NCBI GenBank assembly: GCA_017311185.1
Contig: JAESUZ010002551.1
Location: forward strand, 2,480,001 to 2,544,000
Source of the DNA: Proteles cristata cristata
Lineage: Eukaryota; Chordata; Mammalia; Carnivora; Hyaenidae
Reading direction: 5' to 3'
Length of the DNA stretch: 64,000 bases
The number at the start of each line of letters is the position of its first letter. The stretch's first letter is position 1. This document shows, in pieces, positions 23,816 to 37,015 of this stretch. The position numbers and the translations under genes are program-made. A model generated the notes under the pieces. It had not been told where the DNA came from and did no database searches. It was given only the letters and a program-made list of their open reading frames with translations.

Positions 23816-25938
23816 TGAACCATGAATTGAACTGCAATAAACCCAGAGGCAGAGGGCTAGGACTATGGATTCTGGAAGTTATATTCCAGTAGGAGCTTTT
23901 GAAGAAGCTAGAGATGTTTAGCCTGAAAGAGACAGATGCTTTTAGAAGGTCTGTGTAGCTATTGTCAAATATTCAAAACCCATCACATGAAGGAGGAAGG
24001 ATACTTCTTTATTAACTCCAATGGGCAGAACTAAGACTAATTGAGGAAAATTATGATGAACCAGGATAGTGAAGACAAAACTGGCTGAAAGAGTGACAAG
24101 TGTTAAGCTGCAGAACTGTGTCCAGATAGGTCAGCCAAGTAATGACCCCAGAGCAATAGAGAGCCAGCATGGTTGCCTAAAGCTGGTGCGAGGGAGGGTC
24201 ATCAGCCCAAGTGTCTGCAGTTGGATTTTTACCTGCTTTTGTGGGCCGGATGTCCATCTAATGCACCAATCTTGCTCAGTTTTTATTCCACTCCCAGCAG
24301 TTTCCTCTGATGTGGGGTCTTGTCCTGGAGGAGAACCCTGGCTGGTCAGTTTGGAAAGTTTATAGTTCACAGCTGACTGCAGACCCCTCCCACTCCAACT
24401 GGATTGGGCAAAGACCCTCCCAGTACCTGCAGGGTTTTTCATAGGCCTGCAAGTGCTCTCATTTACCTATTGGCTATATTGGATTTTCCTGTTCTAGATC
24501 TATAAATGCGTCGTGGCTTCTCTCTGCTTTCTCACAGCTGCTGGAGAGTGCCCAGAGCTTGCTGCTCTTGGTGGTTTATCCCAACCTGTTTGCATTTGGG
24601 GATCATGGGACTATCTCATCACCTAGTTTTGTGGTAAATGTTGTCCACAGCCAGGTTTCTTGGTTTGGCTGCCTAGAAGTTCTGTTTATAGGACAATTCA
24701 AGAAGATCCAAAACCTTACTGACCCATCACCACCATCCTGAGAGAATTCTCGAGCCTGCTACTGTTACTTCAAGCTCCTTCTTCAGCTCTCTACCTTGGT
24801 ATCTGCTAATTAAATTATATTCAGTCGCCTCTTGGAAATGATCATCAGCATATAATGAAACACAACACTTCTGTAAAGGGGCTTGGAGTTTACAAAATAA
24901 ATTAAGCTCTGCCAAAACATCACTTAAAAAAGAAACTCAAGGAAATTTAAAAACAAATATAAAGACATTTTTTTCACAGTGAGTCACAGTCCTGGGGTGG
25001 GTAAGATAGGCCATTTATCCACTTTTTGCATCCTTCACCCCAGTAAAGAACGATACTCACAGTTGGATGGCTGACTCAGTAATTTGTCAGTTTTGCCTGA
25101 CTAAAGTCACATCATTGATTGATGCCAAATCTTGCTCAATTAAAGGTTCATTTTTCTTTTGGTTGTTGGCAAATCCAACACTGATTATGGGTTATTAGCA
25201 CCCACCCCCTCAGATTTCTAATGTGCTGGGAGCAGTGCTGGGAGCTTGGAGCCTTTGCCTGCATACCAATTACAGCAGCAGCAAAGAGCTCAGCCACACC
25301 TTTCTATTCTGGGCGCAAGGACACCTGCCAGGATGCCTGACTGCAGGGAGGGATATGTTTATTCAGGTCCTTCCTAGGGAGATTAAAAGAAAAAGGGATT
25401 TTTTCCAATCTCCATCTCACCACCAGCTCTGCACCTTCATTGCTAATAAAAATGGTGATACTTTGTGACAACATTTGGCTCTTTTTTTTTTACTTGTCTG
25501 TTCACTTTTCATTTGCTCATTTATTGTATTTATTCAATAAATATTTTTGAGGGCTGGCTTGTGAGGCAAGTGAAAACAGTACGGAGACCACAGACGGGTG
25601 AGACTGAGTCTCCTAAGCCATGTGTGAAAACAGACTGTTATATTGCAGGAGTTCCTATGCAGGATGCGGACACTCCAAAACCACTGTGGGTGGCCACAGT
25701 TTTTCTGACGTTTTTGGAGGAGAAAGAAGACCTGGACTGCCTTTGGCCTGTTCTTTCAAAGGGCTTTAATTTTTTCATTGCTTTCCATTTTGGGATGGCC
25801 CTTCATCCCCTCAACAGGCTCCATCCATAGCAAGACTTTAGAGAATGAAAAGTAGCTGCTCCTCCCTACATGACTGAAGCCTCCAGGGGAGGAGTCTGTG
25901 TTGCAGGGCTGCAGCTGCAGACTTTTCTCTACATTCTT

Positions 25939-26159
25939 AAAATTTTTTTAAAAAATATTTTTATTTATTTCTAGGAGAGAGAGAGAGACAGCGTGAGCAG
26001 GAGAGGGTCAGAGAGAGAGGGAGTCACAGACTGAAACAGGCTCCAGGCTCTGAGCTGGCAGTCAGCACAGAGCCCGACGCGGGGCTCGAACCCACGAACC
26101 GTGAGATCATGACCTAAGCGAAAGTCGGACGCTTAACTGACTAAGCCACCCAGGTGCCC
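25939..26159 (-). mobile_element. Young CAN-SINE, antisense
   Basis: Tail TTTATTTATTTCTAGG, (GA)n, 'GACGCGGGGCTCGAACCCAC', 'CCACCCAGGTGCCCC'. Target duplication CTTTTCTCTACATTCTT (25922-25938) and CTTTTCTCTGCATTCTT (26160-26176). Confidence 0.95.
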
Positions 26160-26624
26160 CTTTTCTCTGCATTCTTGTTTCCATGCTTGATTGGGCCCAC
26201 AGGTCTCCACTACTACCTAGTGCGTTTGTATGTGAGGACTGCTTTTCCAGCATCCACAGGCCTCCTGGGCCTCGTAGCTCCTGCAGCCCTTCCTCCATCC
26301 TCCAAGCCAGCAGTGTATTGTCTCCTTTCCTCTGTACCCTCTGCTTTGATCTTCACATCCCCTTCTCTCACTTTGGGAATATTTAAAAACTTTTGTGTCT
26401 TACAGTGTGTCAATCTTTTCTTTACGGTTGCTGTGTTTGGGCATGTTTAGAAAGTCTACTTCTTTGAGATTAAAGCAAACAATGGTTTGATAATCTTTCT
26501 TGCTTATAGCATTTTAGATTTGAGGGTATTTTGTATGTTACAGTTGTAATATTATCTTTCTTGATGGGGAGGTTGGGAAAATGGTGACTAAGTAAGCTCT
26601 GCCTATTCAGTTCTACAGCATTCT

Positions 26625-28880
26625 CATATTTTTTTTTCTTCCAAATTTTTATTTAAATTCAAGTTTATAAACATACTGTAATACTGGTTTTGGGAGTAGA
26701 ATTCAGTGATTCACCACTTATGTATAATACCCAGTGCTCATTGCAATAAGTGTCCTCCTTAATATCCATCACCTCCTTAGTCCATCCACCACCCACCTCC
26801 CTCCATGAACCCTCAGTATGTTATCTATTATTAAGACTCTGTAGTGGTTTGCTCCCCTCTTGCTTTTTGTCTCTCTCTCCTTGTTTACCTGTTTTGTTTC
26901 CTAAATTTCACATATGAGTGAAATCATACAATTCTGTCTTTCTCTGACTGACTTCACTTAGCATAATACACTCTAGATCCATCCACATCATTGGGGATGG
27001 CAAGATTTCATTCTTCTTGATGGCTGAGTAATATTTCATTGTGTACCACATCTTTACCCTTTCATCAGTTGATGGGGACTTAGGCTCTTTCCATAGTTTG
27101 GCTTTGTTGATAATGCTGTTATAAACACTGGGGTACATGTACCCCTTCAAATCTATATTTTCAGTCTTAGGGTAAATACCTAGCAGTGCAATTGCTGGAT
27201 TGTAGGGGTAGCTCTATTTTTAACTTTTTGAGAAACCTTCATACTTTCCAGCGCGGCTGCACCAGTTTGCATTCCCACAAATAGGGTAAGAGGAAGCCCC
27301 TTTCTCCGCATCCTCGTCAACATCTGTTGTTTTCTGTGGTATTGATTTTAGCCATTCTGACAGGTGTGAGGTGGTATCTCATCATGGTTTTGATTTGTAT
27401 TTCTCTGATAATAAATGATGTTGAACATCTTGTCACATTAGCCATCAGGATGTCTTTGGAAAAAATTCTATTCATGTCTTCTGCCCTTTCTTCACTGGAT
27501 TATTTATTTTGTGGGTGTCAAGTTTGATAAGTTTTCTATAGATTTTGGACACTAGCTCTTTATCCGATATGTCATTTGTAAATATATTCTCCCAGTCTGT
27601 AGGCTGCCTTTTAGTTTTGTTGATGGTTTCCTTTGCTGTGCAGAGCTTTTTATCTTCAGGAAGTCCCGATAGTTCATGTTTGCTTTGGTTTCCCTTGCCT
27701 CCAGAGACGTGTTGAGTAAGGAGTTGCTGCGGCCAAGGTCAAAGAGGTTTTCACCTGCTTTCTTGTCTAAAATTTTGATGGCTTCCTGTCTTAAATTTAC
27801 ATCTTTCATCCATTTTGAGTTTATTTTTGTGTATGGTATAAGAAAGTGGTCCAGATTCATTTTTCTGCATGTCACTGTCCAGTTTTCCCAACATCATTGC
27901 TGAAAAGACTGTCTTTTCTTCTATTGGATATTCTTTCCTGCTTTTTCAAAGATTAGTTGACCATATAGTCATGGGTCCATTTCTGGGTTTCTATTCTGTT
28001 CCACTGATCTGTGTGTCTATTTTTTGTGCCAGTACCATACTGTCTAGATGACTACAGCTTTGCAATATAGCTTGAAATCCAAAATCATGATGTCTCCTGC
28101 TTCACTTTTCTTTTTCAGGATTGCTTTGGCTCCTTGGGGCCTTCTGTGTTCCATACAAATTTTAAGATTGTTTGTTCTAGTTCTGTTAAAAATGCTGGTG
28201 ATCAGGATTGCATTAAATGTGTAGAATGCTTTGGGTAGTTAAGATATTTTAACAATGTCTATTCTTCCAATCAATCCATGAGCATGGATTTTTTCCCCCA
28301 TTTCTTTGTGTCCCTTTCAATTTCTTTCATAAGTGTTCTATAGTTTTCAGAGTACAAATCTTTCATCTCTGTTTACGTTTATTCCAAGGTATGTTATTGT
28401 TCTTGGCACAGTTGTAAATGGGATTGATCCCTTCATTTCTTTTTCTACTGCTTTTTTTATTGGTGTATAGAAAGGCAACAGATTTCTGTACATTGATTTT
28501 GAATCCTGCGATTTGGTTGAATTCATATATTAGTTACAACAATTTTTTTTGGCGGAGTCTTCTGGGTTTTCTACAGAGTACTATGTTGTCTGCAAATAGT
28601 GAAAGTTTGACTTCTTTCTGGCTGATTTGGATGCCTTTTATTTCTTTTTGTTGTCTGACTGCTGAGGCTAAGACTTCCAGTACTGTGTTGTTAAATAGTA
28701 ATGATGAGAGTGGACATCCCTGTCTTCTGCCTGACTCTTAGTTTTTTCCTACTGAGGACGATATTAGTTGTAGGTCTTTAGCATATGGACTTCATGATGT
28801 TGAGGTATTCTCCATCATTCTCTACTTCGTTGAGGGTCTTTTTCAAAAATGGATGCTGTATTTTTTTTTTTTTTTGTCAA
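26625..28880 (-). mobile_element. 5'-truncated L1, antisense, 2.25 kb, degraded ORF2
   Basis: Read on the minus strand it holds the ORF2 region after the reverse transcriptase core. A frame at 27552-27875 has MNYRDFLKIKSSAQQRKPST and LQTGRIYLQMTYRIKS, and 26908-27150 has LWKEPKSPSTDE and ECIMLSEVSQRKTE. A T-rich tail lies at the left end. Target duplication ACAGCATTCT at 26615-26624 and 28881-28890. Older than the other L1 copies with duplications; many stops. Confidence 0.85.
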
Positions 28881-29029
28881 ACAGCATTCTTAAACTTTAA
28901 ATTAGGCATTTACTATTTTCGTTATTTTTATTGTCTTTTTACATCTCTAGATAACCTTTTTTCAAATGCTCAAATAAATCAAATAAGGACTGTAACTGGT
29001 GGCAATCAAAGTTTAAGAAATAGTGTAAA

Positions 29030-29489
29030 GGGGCACCTGGGTGGCTCAACTGGTTGAGTGTCTGACTTCGGCTTGGGTCATGACCTCACAGTCTGTGAGT
29101 TCAAGTTCTGAGTCAGCTGTCTGTGCTGACAGCTCAGAGCCTGGAGCCTACTTTGGGTCCTATGTCTCTCCCTCTCTCTGCCCCTCCCATGCTCATGGTC
29201 TGTCTTTCTCTATCTCTCAATAATAAATAAATGTTAGGGGCGCCTGGGTGGCTTAGTCGGTTAAGCGTCCGACTTTCGCTTAGGTCATGATCTCGCGGTT
29301 CGTGGGTTCGAGCCCCGTGTCGGGCTCTGTGCTGACTGCTAGCTCACAGCCTGGAACCTGTTTCAGAGTCTGTGACTCCCTCTCTCTCTGACCCTCCCCT
29401 GCTCATGCTGTCTCTCTCTCTCTCTCCTGGAAATAAAGAAAAACATTAAAATAAATAAATAAATAAATGTTAAAAATTTCTTTAAAAAG
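29030..29489 (+). mobile_element. CAN-SINE (host copy) with a second SINE in its tail
   Basis: Head GGGGCACCTGGGTGGCTCAA at 29030, body to about 29236, tail remnant 29458-29489. Outer duplication TAGTGTAAA (29021-29029) and TAGTGTGAAA (29490-29499). Confidence 0.9.
29237..29457 (+). mobile_element. Young CAN-SINE nested in the tail of another
   Basis: Near-consensus head and 'CGGTTCGTGGGTTCGAGCCC' box. Target duplication AATAAATAAATGTTA at 29222-29236 and 29458-29472, made from the host SINE's own tail. Confidence 0.93.
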
Positions 29490-30903
29490 TAGTGTGAAAA
29501 TTCATGTGACTTTTTGGTAGTAGTGTATTTTGTAGTGGATATAATTAATTATTTCCAGATTAGTCATGTACAGAAAGAATGATGCCCAGGACATACTGCT
29601 CAGGATAGTCAAGAAAAAGCATTATCAGATAAGGCCCCCATGTGGCAGTTTAATGACTCGCTGTATGTACAAAATTAATGTCCTTCTCAACAAGAAATCT
29701 TTTCAGCAAATATGTCAACCAAATTCCCAGAACAAGAAGGATTTGACAAAACTTTATTACCCAATCATCTAAGATGGAGTTTTACTGAATCTTCAGTCAT
29801 AAATAAAAATTTGTAATACAAACAATATGAAAATGTACTTGAGGCTAGAGAGCCAATTTTAAGAATAATGACACCTCATTTTCCAGTATTTGACAAAACC
29901 ACTCAGTTTTGTCTTCTTGTTAAATGTTAAGGACTTGTGTGTCCTCTCCCTCCCATGGCACAAACCATCATAGACCTCTAGGAATTTTCTTGACAACTGA
30001 CGGCTTTCCACTCTTCCTTTTGCAGTTTCGTTTTTAAACAACAATATTTTCAATTTGAGTCACGTTTGTTATTGCCAGTGCAAACATTTTGCAATGACTG
30101 CATGCATAGCTAGTGCATCTGTTTCCTGATGGCTACTTCTGAATTTAAACCGTTGATCTAGCAAGAAGGGACAAGTTAAATCAGAGCTGAAAGGGCTGCC
30201 TTGATGATTTTAGAGACTTTTTTTTTTTCAAACTCAGATATTAGTAATCTACTGATTTATTATACAAAACCTTTTTAGAGTGTTCAACATAAAGTAACAA
30301 TACCACCTTTGTATAATATACATGAATGACAGAAATATTTACACTAAACTATGTATGCTATAACAATCATCTTTGACAGAAACTTCAATACTGGAGGTGG
30401 AAGTTATATGGATTTTGGGGTCACCAAAATTGTAAAATTTCAGTGAAATAATGCCAGATGTAACTTGAAGTTACATTTATTGTGAACCTATGTATGCAAG
30501 GAACTGTGCTAGGTTCCGCAAGGACAGTAGTTATTACAGATTTCACTCTAAAACCTGAGCATATTGATGCCAAGGGAGGTGGACCACCACATAGGTGAGT
30601 ATGGGAGAAACAGAGGCCAGGACCTTACTGCTGGTGAGGCCGGAGGGTGGAGAAGTTTTGCAAAGTGGGCGCTAGATTCCAAACACGCGCGACAAGAACT
30701 CCACTCTTCTCAGGGAGCAGCCCTGAGAAGCCAAGGGCCAAACCGTGCCTAGACTCACCCAATACCGGAGTCACTGCCCAGGCTGGGAGAAGGGGGAAGA
30801 GACAGGACAGCACATTAGCACTGTGCTCGCTCTCACGTGGGTGGTCAGTGCTGGCTACAGGACATGCTGGGTCTAGGGTGGGAGCGATGTGGAGTGGACA
30901 GTT
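29490..30903. other. No recognised feature; possible MIR scrap
   Basis: Mostly unique. 'CCTATGTATGCAAGGAACTG' near 30487 hints at an old MIR/L2 piece. GC rises from about 30560 towards the RUNDC3B island, but no exon can be supported. Confidence 0.4.
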
Positions 30904-30921
30904 AAGAAATCCCACCAGGAG

Positions 30922-31147
30922 GGGCACCTAGGTGGCTTAGTCGGTTAAGCGTCCGACTTTCGCTTAGGTCGTGATCTCGCGGTTCGTGGGTTCGAGCCCC
31001 GCGTCAGGCTGTGTGCTGACTGCCAGCTCAGAGCCTGGAGCCCGTTTCAGAGTCTGTGACTCCGTCTCTCTCTCTCTGACCCTCCCCTGCTCACGCTGTC
31101 TCTCTTTCTCCTAGAAATAAATAAAAAATTAAAAAAAAAAAAAAAAA
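30922..31147 (+). mobile_element. Young CAN-SINE just upstream of the RUNDC3B island
   Basis: Head GGGCACCTAGGTGGCTTAGT, 'GCGGTTCGTGGGTTCGAGCC', tail of pure A. Perfect 18-bp target duplication AAGAAATCCCACCAGGAG at 30904-30921 and 31148-31165. Confidence 0.95.
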
Positions 31148-31597
31148 AAGAAATCCCACCAGGAGAGGCCCAAGAGGGCTAGTCTACTGGCATTTTCCCT
31201 CCCCGGGGCTATTTGCCTCTGTTTTCCAGGCCAGAGGAGGGAATTAGGACAAGAAAAAAACCCTTGCTCCATTCCTGGGAGTCAAGTGCTAGGTAGGGTA
31301 TGAGGCCGGACTGCTGCATTTTTGTGGCTGAGGACATTAGAAGAGATTAAGGGCAGGAAAAAGATGAGCTGCTAGAGATCCTAGTGGTTAAAGCCCGGCT
31401 TCGGACGACGGTCGGCGTACAGCCTGGGGCTCTCCGGCGCCCCGCATCCCACAATCCCCAGGCAAACCGCGGCGCTGCTCCGCTGCGTGCTGGCTGCCTG
31501 CGGCACGCGTGCCGCGAGCGCGATCCCGGCGTCTTGACAGCTGCCCACACGCCGGGGCGGTGCCCGAGCACGCTGCTTTAAAACGCCACGCGGCTGG

Positions 31598-31670
31598 CCC
31601 CGCCCCTCGCGCGCCGTGATTGGCTCCAGGTGGACGGCATTGGCTTGATAGGTGCAGGGCGGGCGGGGCT
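31598..31670 (+). promoter_or_regulatory. Core promoter cluster: GC boxes and paired inverted CCAAT boxes
   Basis: CCCCGCCCC at 31598-31606 and GGGCGGGCGGGGCT at 31657-31670 are Sp1/KLF-type boxes. ATTGG at 31619-31623 and 31639-31643 are reverse CCAAT boxes (NF-Y type), spaced 20 bases, about two helical turns. This arrangement is typical of TATA-poor CpG-island promoters. Function is inferred from motif identity only. Confidence 0.6.
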
Positions 31671-31751
31671 GCGCGCGCGAGGTTCGTGGTCTCCCCGCGG
31701 CCTCAGCAGCTGGGGCGCAAGTGGCGGCAGAAGTCGGGGGGTAGGGCGTGA

Positions 31752-32303
<552 letters not shown>

Positions 32304-32749
32304 TGAGGGCTGAGGGCTTCGAGCGCGCGCGCGGGCTCCTTGGGGGTCGCGCGGACCCGGGGCTGTGGCCCCTGTCTCTGCAGCAGCGGGCGTGTCCACC
32401 GGCGCGAGCGCCCTGAAAGGAGCCGAGGTCTGGGCACCCCTGAGGCCCGAGACTTTCCGTCAGTTTCAGCCCTGGAAGCCAGCGAGGAACAGGCTTGGGG
32501 CGGGGCTGGGGGAGGATTTGTTTTGAATGTGCCTTCTAGTGTCAGAGTAAAAGAGGAGGGCAGGGAGGAAGAGCTCTTTCATTTACTGCACATTAAGCTG
32601 TCAACTAGCTCTTGGTAAAGTCGTCGTTACTGTGATTGTTGGCTGTGTTGTCTCAAAATCGGAATGCATTTTGGTTTTGTTTTGGCTTGTTTACGTATGT
32701 ATTCAGTCATTTCGTTCCACCAGTATAGAGTGTCTACTACCACGAGCCT

Positions 32750-32750
<1 letters not shown>

Positions 32751-32791
<41 letters not shown>

Positions 32792-32853
32792 TGTTTCTCT
32801 CCACTTTTGAATTGCAGTGCTAGTGCAGTTTCCGCAGTTTTTACGAGTGGGAC

Positions 32854-32895
<42 letters not shown>

Positions 32896-32957
32896 CTCTC
32901 CACTTTTGAATTGCAGTGCTAGTGCAGTTTCCGCAGTTGTTTTTACGAGTGGGACTT
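32751..32957 (+). repeat. Tandem duplication with (GT)19 in each unit
   Basis: Unit 1 (32751-32855, 105 bp) and unit 2 (32856-32957, 102 bp). Each starts with 38 bases of GT, followed by TTTCTCTCCACTTTTGAATT, CAGTGCTAGTGCAGTTTCCG and a shared end ACGAGTGGGACTT. They differ by small indels. In intron 1, 0.5 kb after exon 1. Confidence 0.95.
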
Positions 32958-34887
32958 CTATCGAGGCTTCATGTCAATGATTTATTCCAAGTCTGCCTCT
33001 CCTTAAATGTTTTCTAGTTATAAATGTAGTATTCCTTTACCGTAGAAAATTCAGAAACATAAAAAGGAATAATTAGTATCTGTAAGTCTAGTATTCAGAA
33101 ATAACAGATTTTTCACCAAACGCCTCCACAACAACCATGGATAATCCTCTGAGAAATAGGGAATGATCACACCTTTCCCTTCCTTGCATTTCTATCTGTA
33201 TATTTCTTCCTGTGTAAAATGTGTCTGGAATCTTATGTAGTATATAGATACAGATATTTATACTAGGACTTACATTCAGTTAACTTTCAGTGACTTTTTT
33301 TTTTTAACTTGGACTGTTACAGATGTTTGCCTAAATAGCAGAAAGACCTGCCTCACTAACTGTTACAGCACTTAGAGCTTTAAACCATATTATAATGTGG
33401 AATTAGTTTAATCTACCATTTGTGCTGTCTAGGATGCAACCTTTTGAGGAAGACAGGTATTAAATATATTTAAATCCATATAATTTTTTTAAGTTGGGAA
33501 AAACAACAATAAGCAAAGCTGATTTCTTGGTTTTATTTTATATACATTAAAAATTATTATTTTACTTTTCTAAATGACAGTCATCTCAAGCAGGATCCAA
33601 CATTTACTGCGTTTCTTGGGGTAATGTATTTTATAAAAGTTACATCACAGTTAAATTTCACAGGAGAGCTTTTTGCTCAATTGTCTTTTTGAAGTTTTTA
33701 AAAAACCTTCCTACTATGTCATCTGATACTCAGTAAATAATGAATAAATTCAGTGGTGGGTACTATTTCTTTTGCCTCTGCATTTTTGTCGTGGCTGATT
33801 TTAGGTTAATTTTCATTTGCTCCCTCGTCAGAGGCAGGCCTGAAAAAAGGGCTTGTATCTCAACCTTATTTAAATAAAATTTTAAGTTATGTTTAAGAAA
33901 TTTCAGTCACATTGTGCTGATTTGTGTGGACAGCTGTCTGAGCTAGCTGTATTTTCATTAATTTTTATTTGCATAATTATTTTCTATGGTGAATGAGTAT
34001 CAGTGCTGACGTTATAATTTACATATTAGTTTAGTATTGTAGCTAAAATACACTTCAGTTTTTCAACTTGTGTATAGATTTATGTGGGGTTACTAAGGTT
34101 GTTCTTCATGTCCCAAGAGGTGATAGTTTATATAAATTATCATCCATCTCAGTAGTAATGGGATTTGTTTGATAGGCTTTGTCTAAAAGGCTTTTACTTT
34201 TTGGGGGAAAAAAGTCACTATAGGCCATTTGTATGTTTTAAGTAACTCTGCTAATACAGCAAAATGAACAAATGAATATTTATGCATTTGTGTTTCTTTG
34301 CCTTTCAGAGTTACAAAATTGTGGAATCTTACCCATATCTCTTAAGGAATTCATTACTTTTTAATTTTTATTGATCAAGTTAGAGTTGATTTAATCGTTA
34401 AGTTGGGAAGAAGTTGGTTTAGAGTTTGATTTCTAAGTTTACCTTGTCATTAGTTGTATGTCCTTTAACAAGCCATGCAAACATCTCATTTTCTAGTTTT
34501 CACATATGTAAAATAACCTTGGACTACATCATTAGTAACCTTCAGTAACAGCCCTAAGTATAATAATAATCTTCATGCCAAATGTGTTCATATTTTCTTT
34601 TGAATTTCTCTAAGTATGAGCAGGGCAATGGTAGACCTATGTTTTATGGTAGCTAGATGAAGCGTGTGCATTTTTCTCTTTAAACAAAAATATTTTGAAC
34701 TGTGCCTTCCATTTTATGTTTCTCTACTGATGTTCTAGAAAACTTGTGAACAGTTTACAGAAGCAAACCAACACAAAATCCCCCCCGAAAATACTACCTC
34801 GTATAATTCCACGGTATCTATAATACTTACATAATACTGCTTTTTCTTAACACTTAAACAACTTAGGCATATTCTCAGCTTAGTTTT

Positions 34888-35132
34888 TATTTATTTTTTT
34901 TAAAAAATTTAATGTTTTATTTATTTCTGAGAGAGAGAGAGACACGGAGAGAGGCAGCGTGAGCAGGGGAGAGTCAGAGAGAGAGGGAGACAAAGAATCC
35001 GAAGCAGGCTCCAGGCTCTGAGCTAGCTGTCAGCACAGAGCCCGATGCGGGGCGCAAATCCACCAACGAACCTTGAAATCATGACCTGAGCCGAAGTCAC
35101 ACGCTTAACCAGCTGAGCCACCCAGGTGCCCC
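34888..35132 (-). mobile_element. CAN-SINE, antisense
   Basis: Tail ATGTTTTATTTATTTCTGAG, 'CCCGATGCGGGGCGCAAATC', 'GAGCCACCCAGGTGCCCC'. Target duplication TCTCAGCTTAGTTTT at 34873-34887 and 35134-35148. Confidence 0.93.
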
Positions 35133-36321
35133 ATCTCAGCTTAGTTTTAAAACCTTATTATGTAACTTCACAGTTCTTTGTTTTAAAGCCTTATATGTGA
35201 ATAATATTGTTATGGTGTTGAACTTTTGAAGTGGGTGGTTAGGTTAAGATAGTCAGGACCTGAATTAAATTACAGTACATTGTGATTGTGTATGTAATTA
35301 TTTCATCTCTTGTTTCTGTTCCATTGAACATTGTATTGCAGCCTTAAAAACACTTGTATGGTAAATAGTGTCATGCTTTTTACAGATTGTGGTAGGGAGA
35401 AAGTAGGTCATTTGAGGCCTCTAAATATTCCGCACTCAGCTCCAAAGTATTTGTAGACTGATGTTGGCTCCTATATACCAAGTATTTTTCCTACATATTC
35501 TCTACCATTTAGAACCTTGAAAAATTATTTTTTAAGGTCTTGTAGTTTTTTTTATAGCCTGCATTTTTCATCCATAGAAAATAAGGTACATTAGTCATTT
35601 TTTTCTGTCACTTTTAAGCTTCATGTTTTACTGAAAAGCTTACAGATTCCTTTGATTTTACTTCTGTTGACAAAGAGAATTAAATTCTAAAGTCTCTTTG
35701 TGGGTTAACATTGTTTTATGAGAAAGCTAGTATATATAGTATATATACAGTTTAAGTGTATATGCATAAACAGATTTTAAAATAACATTTATTAAGCTTT
35801 TAGATCAATTATTTAAGAGAAACTCCTCACACAGTCATGATTTTCCTGTCTTGTGAGGAGAAAGGATTAACAGAGTGATTTAAGAAGAAAGTGTGATGAG
35901 TGGAGACAAATCATGGTTTTCAAAATTCAAGTACTTCTAATAAGATGTACATAGTTATTCTTGGTTGTCTGTAGGTGAATATATTATTTCATAATTTGAA
36001 TGTTATTTCAAGTAACAATAGGACCTTATTTTTACAGTGTAGTAAGGGAATGAGGTGCTCATATTTTCCATGTTATTAATGTTTGAGTTAAGCTTAAAAT
36101 TGTCCCATTAACTAGAGTGTTCTACTCAGCATTAATTGTGGAGTGCAATCTTCTGTATAACTGAAGCTTTTAATTTAGGTGTTCAAATTTAAGCCACACT
36201 AAATAACAGTATTTAAAACATTTTGGGTGAACTGCTTTTAAAAATGGATGACACATTTCCCTACCTTCTTTAAAAAGACTCTCTGAAGAATAATCTAATC
36301 CTTATTAAAGACTTCACTCTG

Positions 36322-37015
36322 GGCTAAAATGAGCCAATCAGAGAACTCTAGATGCTGGCGAGGATGTGGAGAAACGGGCACCCTCCTACACTGTTGGTGG
36401 GAATGTAAACTGGTACAGCTCCTCTGGAAAACAGTGTGGAGGTTCCTAAGGAAACTAACAATAGAACTCCCCTAGGACCCAGCAATAGCACTGCTAGGAA
36501 TTTACCCAAGGGATACAGAAATGCAGATGCATGCATAGGAGCACATGTACCCCAATGTTCATAGCAGCACTCTCCACAATAGCTAAAACATGGAAAGAGC
36601 CTAAGTGTCCATCAACAGATGAATGGATCAAGAAGATGTGGTTTATCTATACCATGGAATACTACATGGCAATGAGAAACAATGAAATCTGGCCATGTGT
36701 AGCAACATGGATGGACCTTGAGGGTGTTATGCTGAGCGAAATAAGTCAGGCAGAGAAGGACAAATATCATATGTGTGCACGTATAGGAGGATTAGGAGGA
36801 ACTTAACAGAGGACCAAGGGGGAGAAGAAGGGCGGAAATGGTGGGGGAAAGGGAGAGAGGCAAACCATGAGAGACTCTTGAATGCTGACAAAAACTGAGG
36901 ACTGGTGGATGTGGGGGGAGGAGGGGATGGGATGGAGGAGGACACTTGTGGGGATGAGCACTGGGTGTTATGTGGAAACTAATTTGACAATAAACTATTT
37001 GTAAAAAAAAAAAAA
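36322..37015 (+). mobile_element. Young 5'-truncated L1 in RUNDC3B intron 1
   Basis: Starts further upstream in ORF2 than the 4702 and 15173 copies. It encodes the same C terminus (FIAALSTIAKTWKEPKCPST, MEYYMAMRNNEIWPCVATWM) and 3' UTR, with an A tail. Perfect target duplication AAAGACTTCACTCTG at 36307-36321 and 37016-37030. Same orientation as the gene; contains AATAAA at its end. Confidence 0.95.

Noticed and set aside
27552..27875. Minus-strand open frame of 107 codons
   Set aside because: It is a fragment of degraded antisense L1 ORF2.
32751..32957. CRISPR-like repeat arrangement
   Set aside because: Only two units of a GT-containing tandem duplication in a mammalian intron; not a CRISPR array.
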